Shown here piece by piece: positions 48,359 through 57,575 of a stretch of 64,000 bases of DNA (position 1 is the stretch's first letter; each line of letters starts with the position of its first letter). The stretch covers positions 695,011 to 759,010 of the forward strand of contig QRDG01000519.1 in assembly GCA_012064385.1 (NCBI GenBank). The letters run 5' to 3'. A model generated the notes under the pieces. The model did no database searches. It saw only the letters and a list, made by a program, of their open reading frames with translations, and was not told the DNA's origin. This DNA is from Puccinellia tenuiflora (taxonomy: Eukaryota > Streptophyta > Magnoliopsida > Poales > Poaceae). The position numbers and the translations under genes were made by a program.

Positions 48359-48400
48359 CCTCTGCAGAGGGTAAAACTATTCGAATAGCCGAGTCCTCGG
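48359..48400 (+). other. Three-stem module in LTR B (copy 2)
   Basis: CCTCTGCAGAGG 48359-48370, CTATTCGAATAG 48377-48388, CCGAG-TC-CTCGG 48389-48400; identical to copy 1. Confidence 0.78.
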
Positions 48401-49388
48401 ATATGGACAGTTGGGAGGCTGTACCAGGCCATGTGCAAAGTTTTACAAAGATGTGCAAGTTTTGGAAAAGTTTAAGAAAAGGAAACAAAAGTGGAGATGC
48501 TGTTACCCAACTATACCAAAGAGAGTGGTATGAGTTGTTGGAAAATAAATGGACCATGATGAGACATGGTAGGGAAAAAGGAGGAGTTTTGGACAAACAA
48601 GCAAAATGGTGATTTTTCGTGAAAAACGTTTTTAAAAAGGGACTTCTTACTTTTTTTTTTTACAAACATCTATTTTCGGGAAAAACACTTTTAAAAGAAA
48701 CTCTTTACAAAGACAATTTTATGGGAAAAAGATCTAAAAGCCTTCTTTTCTTTTCCAACAAAGGCTATAGATGTTTTCGAAAAATATACAAGGGTCACGA
48801 AAAGCTATAAAATTCTTCTTGTTTTTTTTCAAATAAAGTTATAGAGTTTTCAAACACAGTTTTATTAAACAAAAGTCTATCCTTCTCTTTTCAACAAAGA
48901 TATAGAGGTCTTTTTCAACAGAGATGTAGAGATAGAGTAATAACTAAAAGTGCTATAGGCAACAACTTAAAATTGGTGCATACTCAGTAGAGGAGTAGTT
49001 TGCGAGTACAATTCCCATTGTACTCATAATGGTTTCGTCCCTGGCTATTGTCTTAGCCAGATTTTAAAGAAGAGCAGCTTGAAGAAGGAGACGGAACTGA
49101 CGTCAATGCGAACTAGGGCGCTTCCCAGTCAGTTGCCTGTAGGGTTAAGGCGAATGACTTGGGCTCCACGCTGTATGGTGATTTTCCGCTGCAAGTACCT
49201 ATTGAAGAGTATGACTTCAATCAAGTAAGTATATTCCTTCGGTAATTATGGATGTTCCTTGATTACCAGTTTGATTGTGCTCAGCGACACACTGATCATG
49301 GGATCGCTGATGTAGGCACAAGGGTATTTCGGACTGCTAGTCCGGGGTCCCCACAGGAGGGTCCATGTTCTCCAGGTCTGGTGTCCAG

Positions 49389-50793
49389 ATAGATGATGAC
49401 CCACAAGTGTAGGGGATCGCAACAGTCTTCGCGGGTAGTTTGACCCTAATTTATTGATTCGACAGAAGGGCCAAAGAATATTTATAAGCCTTAGCAGTTG
49501 AGTTGTCAATTCAACCACACCTGAAAAGGATTTCTCTCGAAGCAATTTATCAGTAGTAACAGTGATTTGATGGCAGCAGTGGAATAGTAACAGCGGTAAT
49601 AAAATAAAGACAACAATGATTACAGTAAAAGTAATGATTGTAAACAGCAGGATTAAAGCACCGTAGGCATAGGGACAGATAGACGGGCGTTGCATGAATA
49701 AGATAGCCCATGAAATGAATATAACTAAGCACGAAGCAAATAAATATATAAATAGCATCCAAGTATCAAACAGTCATAGGCATGTATTCCTAATTTAGCC
49801 GTACATGCTTACAATAAGAACTTGCACGTCATCTTTTGTCCTGCCATCCGGTTTCAGCCGGGCCAATTAATGAACAAATGGCAATTAAGGTGTTCCTTTT
49901 AATAGAACAACGGATCAAAGCATTAACACACAATGAATACATGTAACCCTCGAGTTGCCAACCATTCCCATCGATGTCCCCGTTTCTGTCACTCAGGGTC
50001 TCCGGTTTCGGTTGACAACAAGTGCATACAACTAGTAGATAGGATCCAAACAACAATTATACTCATGCAAACATAAGTGTTCAGATCTGAAAACATGGCA
50101 CCCGGGCCCAAAGTGACAAGCATTAAGCATAACTAGTTGCACCAATGATGATTAACACAAATAGAGGATACTAGGCATCGTGCCCTAACAATTTGGCATC
50201 GAATTACATGAGCAATCTTATTCAATCCCTTCTATCCCCTTGCCTACAGCAGGGAACTACTGACACATGGAGGGGGACGACATGGATGGTTGATGGAGAG
50301 GCGTTGGCGGTGATGATGGCGGCGATCTCCACTCCGGCAGGGTGCCAGAACAGCGATCCTGGACCGCGAATTTAGGGTTCGTGATGGCGGCGGAGCTCCG
50401 TAAGGTTTCTGGAAAAAGTGTTCGGGGGCTCGTCGTTTTAGGTCGAGAGGGAGCTTATAAGCGAAGGGGAATCGCCATAGGAGGTCCCAGGGGCAGGGGC
50501 GCCCCCTGCCGCGGCATAGGGGCCACCCGCGGGTGGGGCCCGCCCCTGCTCCTGGGGTGGCCCCCCTTCGGGGTGTTCCGCTTTCGAGGCTTATTCTTCT
50601 TCAAAAATCCTTTTTATAAATTTTTGGAATTTTCCGCGAACTTTTGAACCCTGCACAAAAGAAAGACACCAAATGCAATTCTGCTGAAAACAGCGTCAGT
50701 TCGGGTTAGTTCCAAACAAATTCATTAATAATCAGAGGCAAAAAAATAGCAAAGTGTTTGGAAAAGTAGATACGTTTGCGACGTATCAATAGA
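49389..50793 (-). mobile_element. Solo LTR S with target duplication
   Basis: 1395-bp solo LTR (49394-50788) flanked by ATAGA at 49389-49393 and 50789-50793. On the minus strand it begins TGATACGTCGCAAACGTATC and ends GTGGGTCATCA. Internal-region loss by LTR-LTR recombination explains a single LTR with a perfect target duplication. It lies inside the orphan frame of element D. A G+C-rich block with GGGGCGGGCCCCACCC-like sequence near its middle is shared with LTR H, so both belong to related families. Confidence 0.92.
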
Positions 50794-50956
50794 CCATGGC
50801 GGTGAACTCGGTGCGAGGCCCATGAGAGTGGGAGTAGAGCACGCGAAACTTTGGGGGTGGCGCGGATGGGTTGAGGTGACCCCAAGTCTCATGGAGGAAC
50901 TTGACAATGCCAGGCTCGTGCACAACGGTGGTTTCTACGAGGAGTTCGAATGTCAT

Positions 50957-51106
50957 CTGTACCATAGATAAGAAGGGTGAGTGACAAGGTTAAATAAGCA
51001 CAAACAGGTAGAGAAACAATTGAAAAAAGCAAGGCAACGTTCGTTGTCCAGGGTTCCCGCTAGAACTAGGGTATCCTACGGGCAGTTAGGCTCTGATACC
51101 AAGCTC
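50957..51106 (-). other. Element D leader and iMet primer-binding site
   Basis: The complement of TGGTATCAGAGC occupies 51090-51101, five bases from the LTR edge at 51107. The leader to the start codon of the orphan frame is 133 bases. Confidence 0.88.
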
Positions 51107-51806
51107 TGTGGCACCCCGATCCGGAGATCGAGACATCCCATATATCAGTCCCAGGAGCACTGAATATATGACAACTTGATAACAGAACATAACCACTTTA
51201 TTTAAGGGGTCGGGGACCGACGATAGATTACAAGGGTCTCATTACAAGGCTGCTCCCTAGCGCACACAACAGTTTGTACATTATTTATCAAACAAGACTT
51301 CATCAGAGGGCGTCAGCGGAATGGCGGAAGCGTGCGACGAAGAGGGCATAACTCCATGGGGCTCTGCCTGGATACCGGATCTAGTTCTCGTATAAGGGGT
51401 ACTCGGCAACAGGGGTAGGAGTATCTGGCCACATGAAAAGCCAGGTGAGTACATGGAATGTACTCGCAAGACATCAATCCACAATCAACCGTAACCAACG
51501 ATCCTATATGGCATGGCATGGGTGCAGTAGGGTAAGGTGCGAGTCCAAGCTTAACGGTTGGACTTAACTTACCTACTTACCTGTGACGAAACCGTGGATT
51601 ATGAGAACGAGCCTCATCTCCACACAACGACATTCTCAATACTTAGGTTCTCAAGCTTGACCAACTCTGGTCCAACTCGAGGGTCAGCTTTTGACCAACT
51701 ATGGTCCACTTTTCAGCTCATTCAACTCTAGCCAATTCTAACCACTTAGTGAGTTTGGTTCTCCGTGTTCGACTAGACTAACTCTAGTGTGACTGGACCC
51801 AACACC

Positions 51807-51856
51807 GTTCCTTAGGTAGGAACAATACTAGATTCTAGATTTGATACTCTCGAGAG
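51807..51856 (-). other. Three-stem region in LTR D
   Basis: In minus-strand order: CTCTCGAGAG (51856-51847), CTAGA-A-TCTAG (51838-51828), and GTTCCT-ACCTA-AGGAAC (51823-51807). Stems 2 and 3 differ fully in sequence from those of A, B and E but keep position and perfect pairing. Confidence 0.6.
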
Positions 51857-52363
51857 GTTGCAACTTTTATCCACACGTTGGGGTCTAATCTTGTACCGCC
51901 GGTATCGAAGTACTATACCCATCATGGCGACAGCACAAACCTATTCCCCCGTAGCCGTTCGCTCTACCAAGACACTCCTTGTGTAGCTACCGAATTACCA
52001 CTCGGGCTAAGTCTTATGACGAAGTGAATCCGGCACGTCCCCAACTCATGAGCAACGCCTAGCTCCGGAACCTTCACAAGACTAGCCCAGACCACAACTA
52101 TGCAGTAACCGACTAGACTTGCCAAGTGGGTAGCATCAAAAGAGACTTGATACGCTACTAAGCTACGGTCTGCCCATTTTAACGACGCATGGTTGTGCGG
52201 GTGGTGTTTGGCGAGTGGCACTATATGACTCAATCTAGTCGACGGAGGGGATTACTCACTTAGCACGATTCATACTTAGTGACCAAACAAGAAACAAACA
52301 TTAGTCCACAGGTTATAATGGACAATAATAATCACATAATAATCCAGCAAAGGTGAATAAATT

Positions 52364-52735
52364 CAACCGGGCGATGGCGGAGATACCTCCGACCAGTGAC
52401 AGCCACAGGTCGAGTAAAAGAAAATAAAATCGCACAATCAACCGGGCGATGGCGGAGATACCTCCGACCAGTGACAGGCATAGGTCGAGTAAAGGAAAAT
52501 AAAATAGCACAATCAACCGGGCGATGGCGAAGATACCTCCGACCAGTGACAGCCACAGGTCAAGTAAAAGAAAATAAAGTAGCACAATCAACCGGGCGAT
52601 GGCGGAGATACCTCCGACCAGTGACAGCCAGAGGTCGAGTAAAAGAAAGTAAAACGGCACAGTTGGTTAGCGTCAACCGGGCGATGGTGGAGATACCTCC
52701 GACCAGTGATAGCCACAGATCGACTACAAAGGTTA
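52364..52735. repeat. 75-bp tandem repeat in LTR D
   Basis: Five copies starting CAACCGGGCGATGG at 52364, 52439, 52514, 52589 and 52674. The first three intervals are exactly 75 bp. The fourth is 85 because of an insertion near 52655-52672, and the last copy is partial. Each unit contains GGAGATACCTCCGACCAGTG, where GGAG and CTCC can pair. Confidence 0.9.
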
Positions 52736-54932
52736 GTGGAGGCGTCCATGCGATCCCGTTCCACCATTCCATTGACTGCGGCGGTTCCCCCTGTCCATTG
52801 TCGCCGGAATGGGGAGTGGTGCATGGTACCATCCCACGCAACGCCACAACTCTACAGAAAAGTAGCCGGTTCAATCCACTTGGGCAGGACCCAACGTGTA
52901 TTTAGTCGGGGTACAGGAACTCAACCCACGTGAGATGGGTTTATCGTATTGCAGGAAATAAATAGCAATAGTAGATCACATGGAATAATAAGCAGGCAAT
53001 ATGACATGTGAGATGCAAGCTAATGTTCAAGCGGGCAACAAATATCGCAAACACGGCATAGACAACTTGCAAACAGATGGCTGGAGGCTGATGGCTTTCC
53101 TTCAGGGACAGGTTCAACTTCCACTTCGAAAGGGGGGTTGCAATCTATTAAAGAAATTCAAAAATAGGGTTAAAACCTTCCACAAGGCATTCAAAAGTTC
53201 AGTAGGCAAATTAACTTCAAATAAATTGAAACCAGTGGCATTGGATAGATATTTTTAAAACAAAGCCAGTGCAAAAAGATTCAAATTTTTTTGACTATTT
53301 TTGAGTGAGATATGAATTTCCAAAGATAGCTCCAGAATCAGTTTTTTTTCCAAAACAGAAAAAAAACAGGAAAACGTTTCGGTTAAAGATGAAAAATCTG
53401 ACGGGTGGGGCCCATCCTTTAAAACCCAAAACGGTATGCGGGGAAGGAAAATAAAAAAACAGGACGGGTCGCCGTCGCCGGCGTGCTCACCGTCGAGGAC
53501 GGGGACGGCGGTTCAGTCCATCCTGGGCTCCGGTGAGGGTGTCTACGGCTTGCTGGTGGACTGGATTCGAGTACGGGGTGAGGGGATGGTGCGGGGAAGG
53601 GCTAGGGAGAGGGAATCGTCCGAAGGCCGAGCGGTGGGGGCGTGCTCGTCGCCGGCGCTCTATTGCTCCTAGGGAGCGGATACTAGATAGGGAGGGGGTT
53701 CAGGGGTAGGGGGAGGTGGTGTGGTGCTTTGCTGCTGCCGAGAGGCTCCTTTTATAGCTCTCCGCGGTGGGGGTCCGGACGGGGCTCGCGGCGAGGTGTC
53801 GAGGCATGGATGTCGGGCAGGGGGAGACGACGGGCGGTGCGTCGATGGTGTAGCGGCAGGGCGTCATTGGACAACGGAATTGCGCGCCCGTGGATAGGCA
53901 CGGGGTGGCGTGGCGCTTGCGGGCGGTGAGGGGTCCGGGCGGCCATGGCGAGGTGGCGGGACGGGGAGTCCGGGGCAGAGGGAGACGACGGACGGCGTGT
54001 CGATGGTGTAGAAGCAGGGCGTTGCTGTGCGGGTGGATCCTCCGCTAGACGACGGGATTCTTGGGGCGAGCGGCCTGTGGAGTACTGTGAGGTGGGGGTC
54101 CCGCGGCGGTGCTGTGCGTGCGGCGCGTCGTCTAGCGGACGGCGGCGCACAAGAGAGGATGGGGAGCGTGGAGGTGCGATGGTGGTCGTGTAAGAGGTGG
54201 GGAAGCTGGGGGACACGAGGACAAGTGGCGGGGAGGTTACCGGCGACGACCAAGTACTGGCGGCGCCGCCGGGCACGACCGTGCCCACGGTCCTGGCCAT
54301 GCCGACATCGGCATCAGGATGATTCTCTCATCCTAGGGCCCAAAAAGGAAAACTGAACGTGTCATTTGGTGCCAAATTCAAAATCCTACAACTTTGTAGC
54401 TATGAGGTTTTGCTGGTTTCCAACTTGGGCTATACAAAAATTTCAACAAACACTTCTGGTCAAAAAGGGGAATCAGGTTTTGGGGCTTTAAACTAAAAGA
54501 TATTTGGACAGGAAAAATCCCTGATGTAGGTAGTGGTTAGGAGCATATACCCTGAGGTTTTCATAATTTTTGGAAAAGGTTTAGTAGGGTTTGAAAAATA
54601 CTTGGGGTTTTAGGCAGAAAACAAATCAGGGAAAATGTCCAATCTTTTCTTAACAAGGTGCTCAATATTTTTGCATATTTGGGTTACCTACTAGTTAGGG
54701 AGCCTTCATGAATTTTTGGGGAATTTTTAAGGTCACCCTTGATATACTTCCTTTGGAAGGCTAGGGTTTTGGGATTTTTCCATTTGAAGGAATAGATAAA
54801 TATTTTGAGAATTTGGGGTTTTGGAAATGTAGAAGAATAGAGGTGCCAAAAATCAGAAGATCCATATCCAAATCCAAATGTTGGTTTTGTCAAAGCAATT
54901 TTTTTTAAAGGACCAAAATTCGGGATGTTACA

Positions 54933-55179
54933 GTTTGACGGTTTCTCCCAAAAATGTTAAACCTCAAAAATCAGAATCAACTAGATGATGAGGAAAATGA
55001 TGGTCATGACGGTCAGCTTCTCTCTTATTTAGTGAAGTAGGTGATGAAAGTGGATATTGGGGAGACAGAGCTTGGAGGCTTTTATGCTATCACAAAGGCA
55101 CCTACTACAAATCCAAATCTGCTTCCTCAAAGAAAAGTTCCAGACCTACAAAAAAGGTCAAAATCCAACTCAACCAAAA
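54933..55179 (+). other. Flank between LTR D and the LINE relic
   Basis: 247 bases without a recognised motif; possibly the end of LINE ORF1 or the start of ORF2. Confidence 0.3.
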
Positions 55180-56120
55180 TAATTTCTGAATGAATGGCAT
55201 GTATATAATAGCAGATGTTTTGGAGACTTGGCTAAACTAGATTTGTGGGAATTTTTGAAGCTAGGAAAGCAGACTCTCTAACGTATATTTTGGATAGCCT
55301 TGTAGGAGGCCTATATCTGGGGGAATTTGCTCCTAAAGGGAAATCCAGGAGAATTTGCCCCCAAAGGGAGATCTGAGGGAACTTTTTTAGGTACATCTAC
55401 GAACGTGTTAGCCATTCATGAATGTGATTTTCATATTAAATTTCGAATACATAATAAGGTCGAAAATTCTATGTGGAGCCTCGTTGCGGTTTGTGGTGCT
55501 GCAAAAGATACCTTTAAGGCTTACTTCCTATTGTAGAGATAATTTGTATTCTATGATAATCGGTTGGGATTTTAATATATTTTGATATCATCAGGGCAAA
55601 AATAATGATGGGTTTTTTAATAGATAGCCCTTTCTCTTCAGTATTGTGACTGACAGTTTTGATTTAAGAGATGTAGCGGTGTTTGGCTGACAATATACTT
55701 GAGCAAACAATTTGCGAACTTCGAGTTTTGAGAAGCTTGACTGGATACTGATGATGACTAAGAAGTTCCCTTTGGTCTCTATACATGCCCTAGAAAGAAT
55801 TGATTCTCTATCAGAACATGCCCCCTTGGTTACTTAATTCGGGTGAAACTTTTAGATGTTCCAGCAATGGAAGAATAAAATCTGCCATGTGCGTCAATTC
55901 ATGGATGGGCTGTAAATACAAGTGGGATTTGTAAGAAAGAGGTCTCTTATAATTGATGAGCTTGACAAGACAGCTGAAAGTAGTGTTATCTAAATATGAG
56001 ATTGAGGTGAAAAACCAATCGAATGAGTAGATAGCGAAACTGCTACGTGAGGACAAGCTCAAATGGTATCAACATATAAGGTATGTATGGAGAAAAAGTG
56101 GGTTATTTGCCTTTTTAGAT
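55180..56120 (+). pseudogene. LINE (L1-type) endonuclease and pre-RT relic
   Basis: Broken in all frames, but successive stretches match the apurinic-type endonuclease of plant L1 LINE ORF2: DFHIKFRIHNKVENSMWSLV with VCGAA (55423-55507), then GWDFN near 55565, NDGFFNR (55599), DSFDLRDVAVFG, FEKLDWILM and FPLVSIHALERIDSLSEHAP (about 55765-55825). The pre-RT helix pattern (YEIEVKNQSNE, then KLLREDKLKWYQ) follows at 55995-56075. Many stops and indels mark an old insertion. Confidence 0.75.
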
Positions 56121-56369
56121 TCATATTTTATCGTTTTACTTGGGGAACAATATAACACGTTATTTATCAGAAACTTACAGATATGGTGAGAAGATTTGTA
56201 TTCATCCATGAAAACCATTCCATGTTTTTTTGCAACTTCTAAATAACATTTTCAATTTCTCAAAATTCCAGTCTCATTTGTATTGAGGAGCAGTACGTGC
56301 GAGCTTTCCATGTTGCCCTCACTTGTACCGAGGGGCAGTACATGTGAGCTATTCCATGTTGCCCTGCAA

Positions 56370-56838
56370 ATTGTGCTGGTCGAAGGCATGAAGGATTCCA
56401 TTAGCTGGAAATGGATCGAGGAGGGGGGTCTATACGTCCATGACAGCATATAGGATCCAATTCGCATATCAAGTCTCCATGCGACACCCAAGGCCAAGGT
56501 TTTTGCCCGACTGCCATCCTGGGGAAGTATCTGACTGCTGATGCCCTGACTCGGCGTCGCATCCACCATTATCCAATGTGAAGCTTTTCAAGGGAGAACT
56601 AGAGACAAAAACCCATGTTCTAGGTAGCTGCCTCATCCTTATGGAGGTTTGGAGAAAGGTTACTCATTGGTTAGGTGCGCATTTCACTCAGCTTAGGCTT
56701 GACCCAGGCGACTCCCTTCGCTCACAATGGGAGATGCAGCCTTCAGACCTGGGTAAGGAGGAGCACGAGACCTTAGCGTCGGCGAAGATCATAGCCCGGT
56801 GGCAGTTATGGAGGGAAAGGAATGTGAGAGTTTTCTGA
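56370..56838 (+). pseudogene. LINE 3' part (zf-RVT region) relic
   Basis: The C-terminal zinc-binding region that follows plant LINE/RVT domains. Pieces visible in different frames are SISWKWIEEGG (56397), LHATPKAKVFA (56473), LTADALTRRRIHHYPMC (56530), a VWRKVTHWLGAHF segment (56647) and ARWQLWRERNVRVF ending with TGA at 56836-56838. The whole reverse transcriptase between 56120 and 56370 is missing, so two LINE ends are fused or the element lost its centre. Confidence 0.72.
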
Positions 56839-56854
56839 GGTCATAGATGCAACG

Positions 56855-57575
56855 TGAAGGGGTCGTTGCATAGAAAACAAAAAATTTCCTACGTAACAAG
56901 CGGAAGAAACCCCACAGTCTATATCTATTAGACGAAGGTAGCGAAGGTGAGATCCAATCTCTTAACCTTGAAGATCAAACAAACGCGTTTTGTCGTTGCA
57001 GGGGTTGGCTAGTCGATCACCGCAACTAGACTTGTCTAGTCGCGAGGATATGTATTATCCACGCGACCCAATTCGATGAAGCCCCGCACGAGCAGCACCT
57101 CTGCGGTATCCACATGTACGGCTCGACGTAGACTTCTCCTTCTGGATCCCGCAAGCAAGGTGGAAGTGGCTAGATGGATCACAGCAGCACAACGGTGTGG
57201 TGGTGTTGATGGTGGAGATCTCTCGCGGGCAGGGCTTCGCCAAGCCATACGCAAGGGAGAGGAGAGGAGGTAGGAGGGGTGCAGCTAGGGCTTGGACTTG
57301 GGCTACCTAGGGTGTGCTGCACCCCCCCTTTATATAGGCGGAGGGAGGCCAAGGGGAGGGGGCGCACCAGCCCTAGGGCCGGGCCGGCCGGCTTGGGGCT
57401 TGATTGCCTCCCTAGTATGCCAAGGAAACTTGGCCTTCAAGTAGAATCCCTTAGGGATTCAGCCTCCCTCCCTTTCCTTCCTTGTGGTGGCCGGATTGGC
57501 CCATGTGGGCTGGTGCGGCTGGCCCAAGTTGGCTGCCGCATCACCACATTGGCCCATGTGGGTCCACACGCAGGT
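56855..57575 (-). repeat. LTR fragment G (Copia-like, minus strand)
   Basis: On the minus strand it ends with a T-rich stretch and GTTTTCTATGCAACG, resembling the 3' end of common Triticeae Copia-type LTRs (BARE/Angela-like in style). A TATA box is at 57336-57328. The 5' part is missing where fragment H begins; the boundary near 57575 is approximate. The family name is uncertain. Confidence 0.5.
57328..57336 (-). promoter_or_regulatory. TATA box of LTR G
   Basis: TATATAAAG on the minus strand (CGCCTATATAAAGGGGG). Confidence 0.5.

Larger units (their letters stand above)
43748..49355 (+). repeat. Element B 3' LTR
   Basis: 5608-bp copy of the 5' LTR. It differs by a shorter T run near 44320 and scattered substitutions. 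It carries TATAAAA at 45391-45397 and the second three-stem module at 48359-48400. Confidence 0.95.
35482..49360 (+). mobile_element. Element B: non-autonomous large-LTR element with one zinc-knuckle protein
   Basis: The LTRs are 35487-41095 and 43748-49355 (5609 and 5608 bp), with a 2652-bp internal region and target duplication GGAGG at 35482-35486 and 49356-49360. Ends are TGTAACATCC...CCCCACA. It has a tRNA-iMet primer site at 41100-41111 and a hairpin plus purine tract before LTR 2. The only coding potential is a protein with several CCHC knuckles. The LTRs are nearly identical, so insertion into element D was recent. The iMet site and PPT-proximal hairpin tie it to the chromovirus-like group; pol must come from a partner. 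Confidence 0.95.
34873..50956 (-). pseudogene. Element D orphan internal protein, split by two insertions
   Basis: Frame in three pieces on the minus strand: 50956-50794, 49393-49361 and 35486-34873. They total 810 bases (269 codons plus stop) and stay in phase across both insertion sites. Only one TAG interrupts it (35248-35250, CAG likely before). The start is an ATG 150 bases inside the 5' LTR boundary, the place expected of gag. The N-terminal half is globular, with HEPGIVKFLHETWGHLNP, YVISSGITNLVTRALQ and VCTYYVYFPRLDL segments; the C-terminal 110 residues are rich in Pro, Ala and Thr and end acidic (EESDDSLDII). There is no zinc knuckle and no gag motif that I recognise. It may be a diverged gag, a captured host gene or a regulatory factor; function unknown. 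Confidence 0.7.
34585..54932 (-). mobile_element. Element D: minus-strand non-autonomous LTR retrotransposon, 3' end lost
   Basis: Reading on the minus strand: 5' LTR 54932-51107 (TGTAACATCCC...GTGCCACA), iMet primer site 51101-51090, leader, and a frame starting at 50956. The internal sequence resumes after solo LTR S and element B and runs to 34585, where it is cut by the 3' LTR of element C. Removing B and S with one TSD copy each restores a continuous reading frame, which proves the order of insertion. The 3' LTR of D is absent from the window, and its loss fits the recombination inferred at element C. Confidence 0.85.
51107..54932 (-). repeat. Element D 5' LTR
   Basis: 3826 bp, minus strand, TGTAACATCCCGAATTTT...GGGGTGCCACA. 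From its 5' side: A+T-rich 0.6 kb, a G+C-rich island (54330-53450), an A+T-rich segment, a 75-bp tandem repeat (52735-52364) and the three-stem region (51856-51807). This is the same layout as in LTRs A and B although the sequences are unrelated over most of their length. Confidence 0.88.

Noticed and set aside
52364..52735. CRISPR-like array
   Set aside because: Head-to-tail 75-bp units with no unique spacers, inside a plant LTR.
52396..52905. 169-codon frame across the 75-bp repeat
   Set aside because: Open only because the repeat length is divisible by three; repeat-encoded, inside an LTR.
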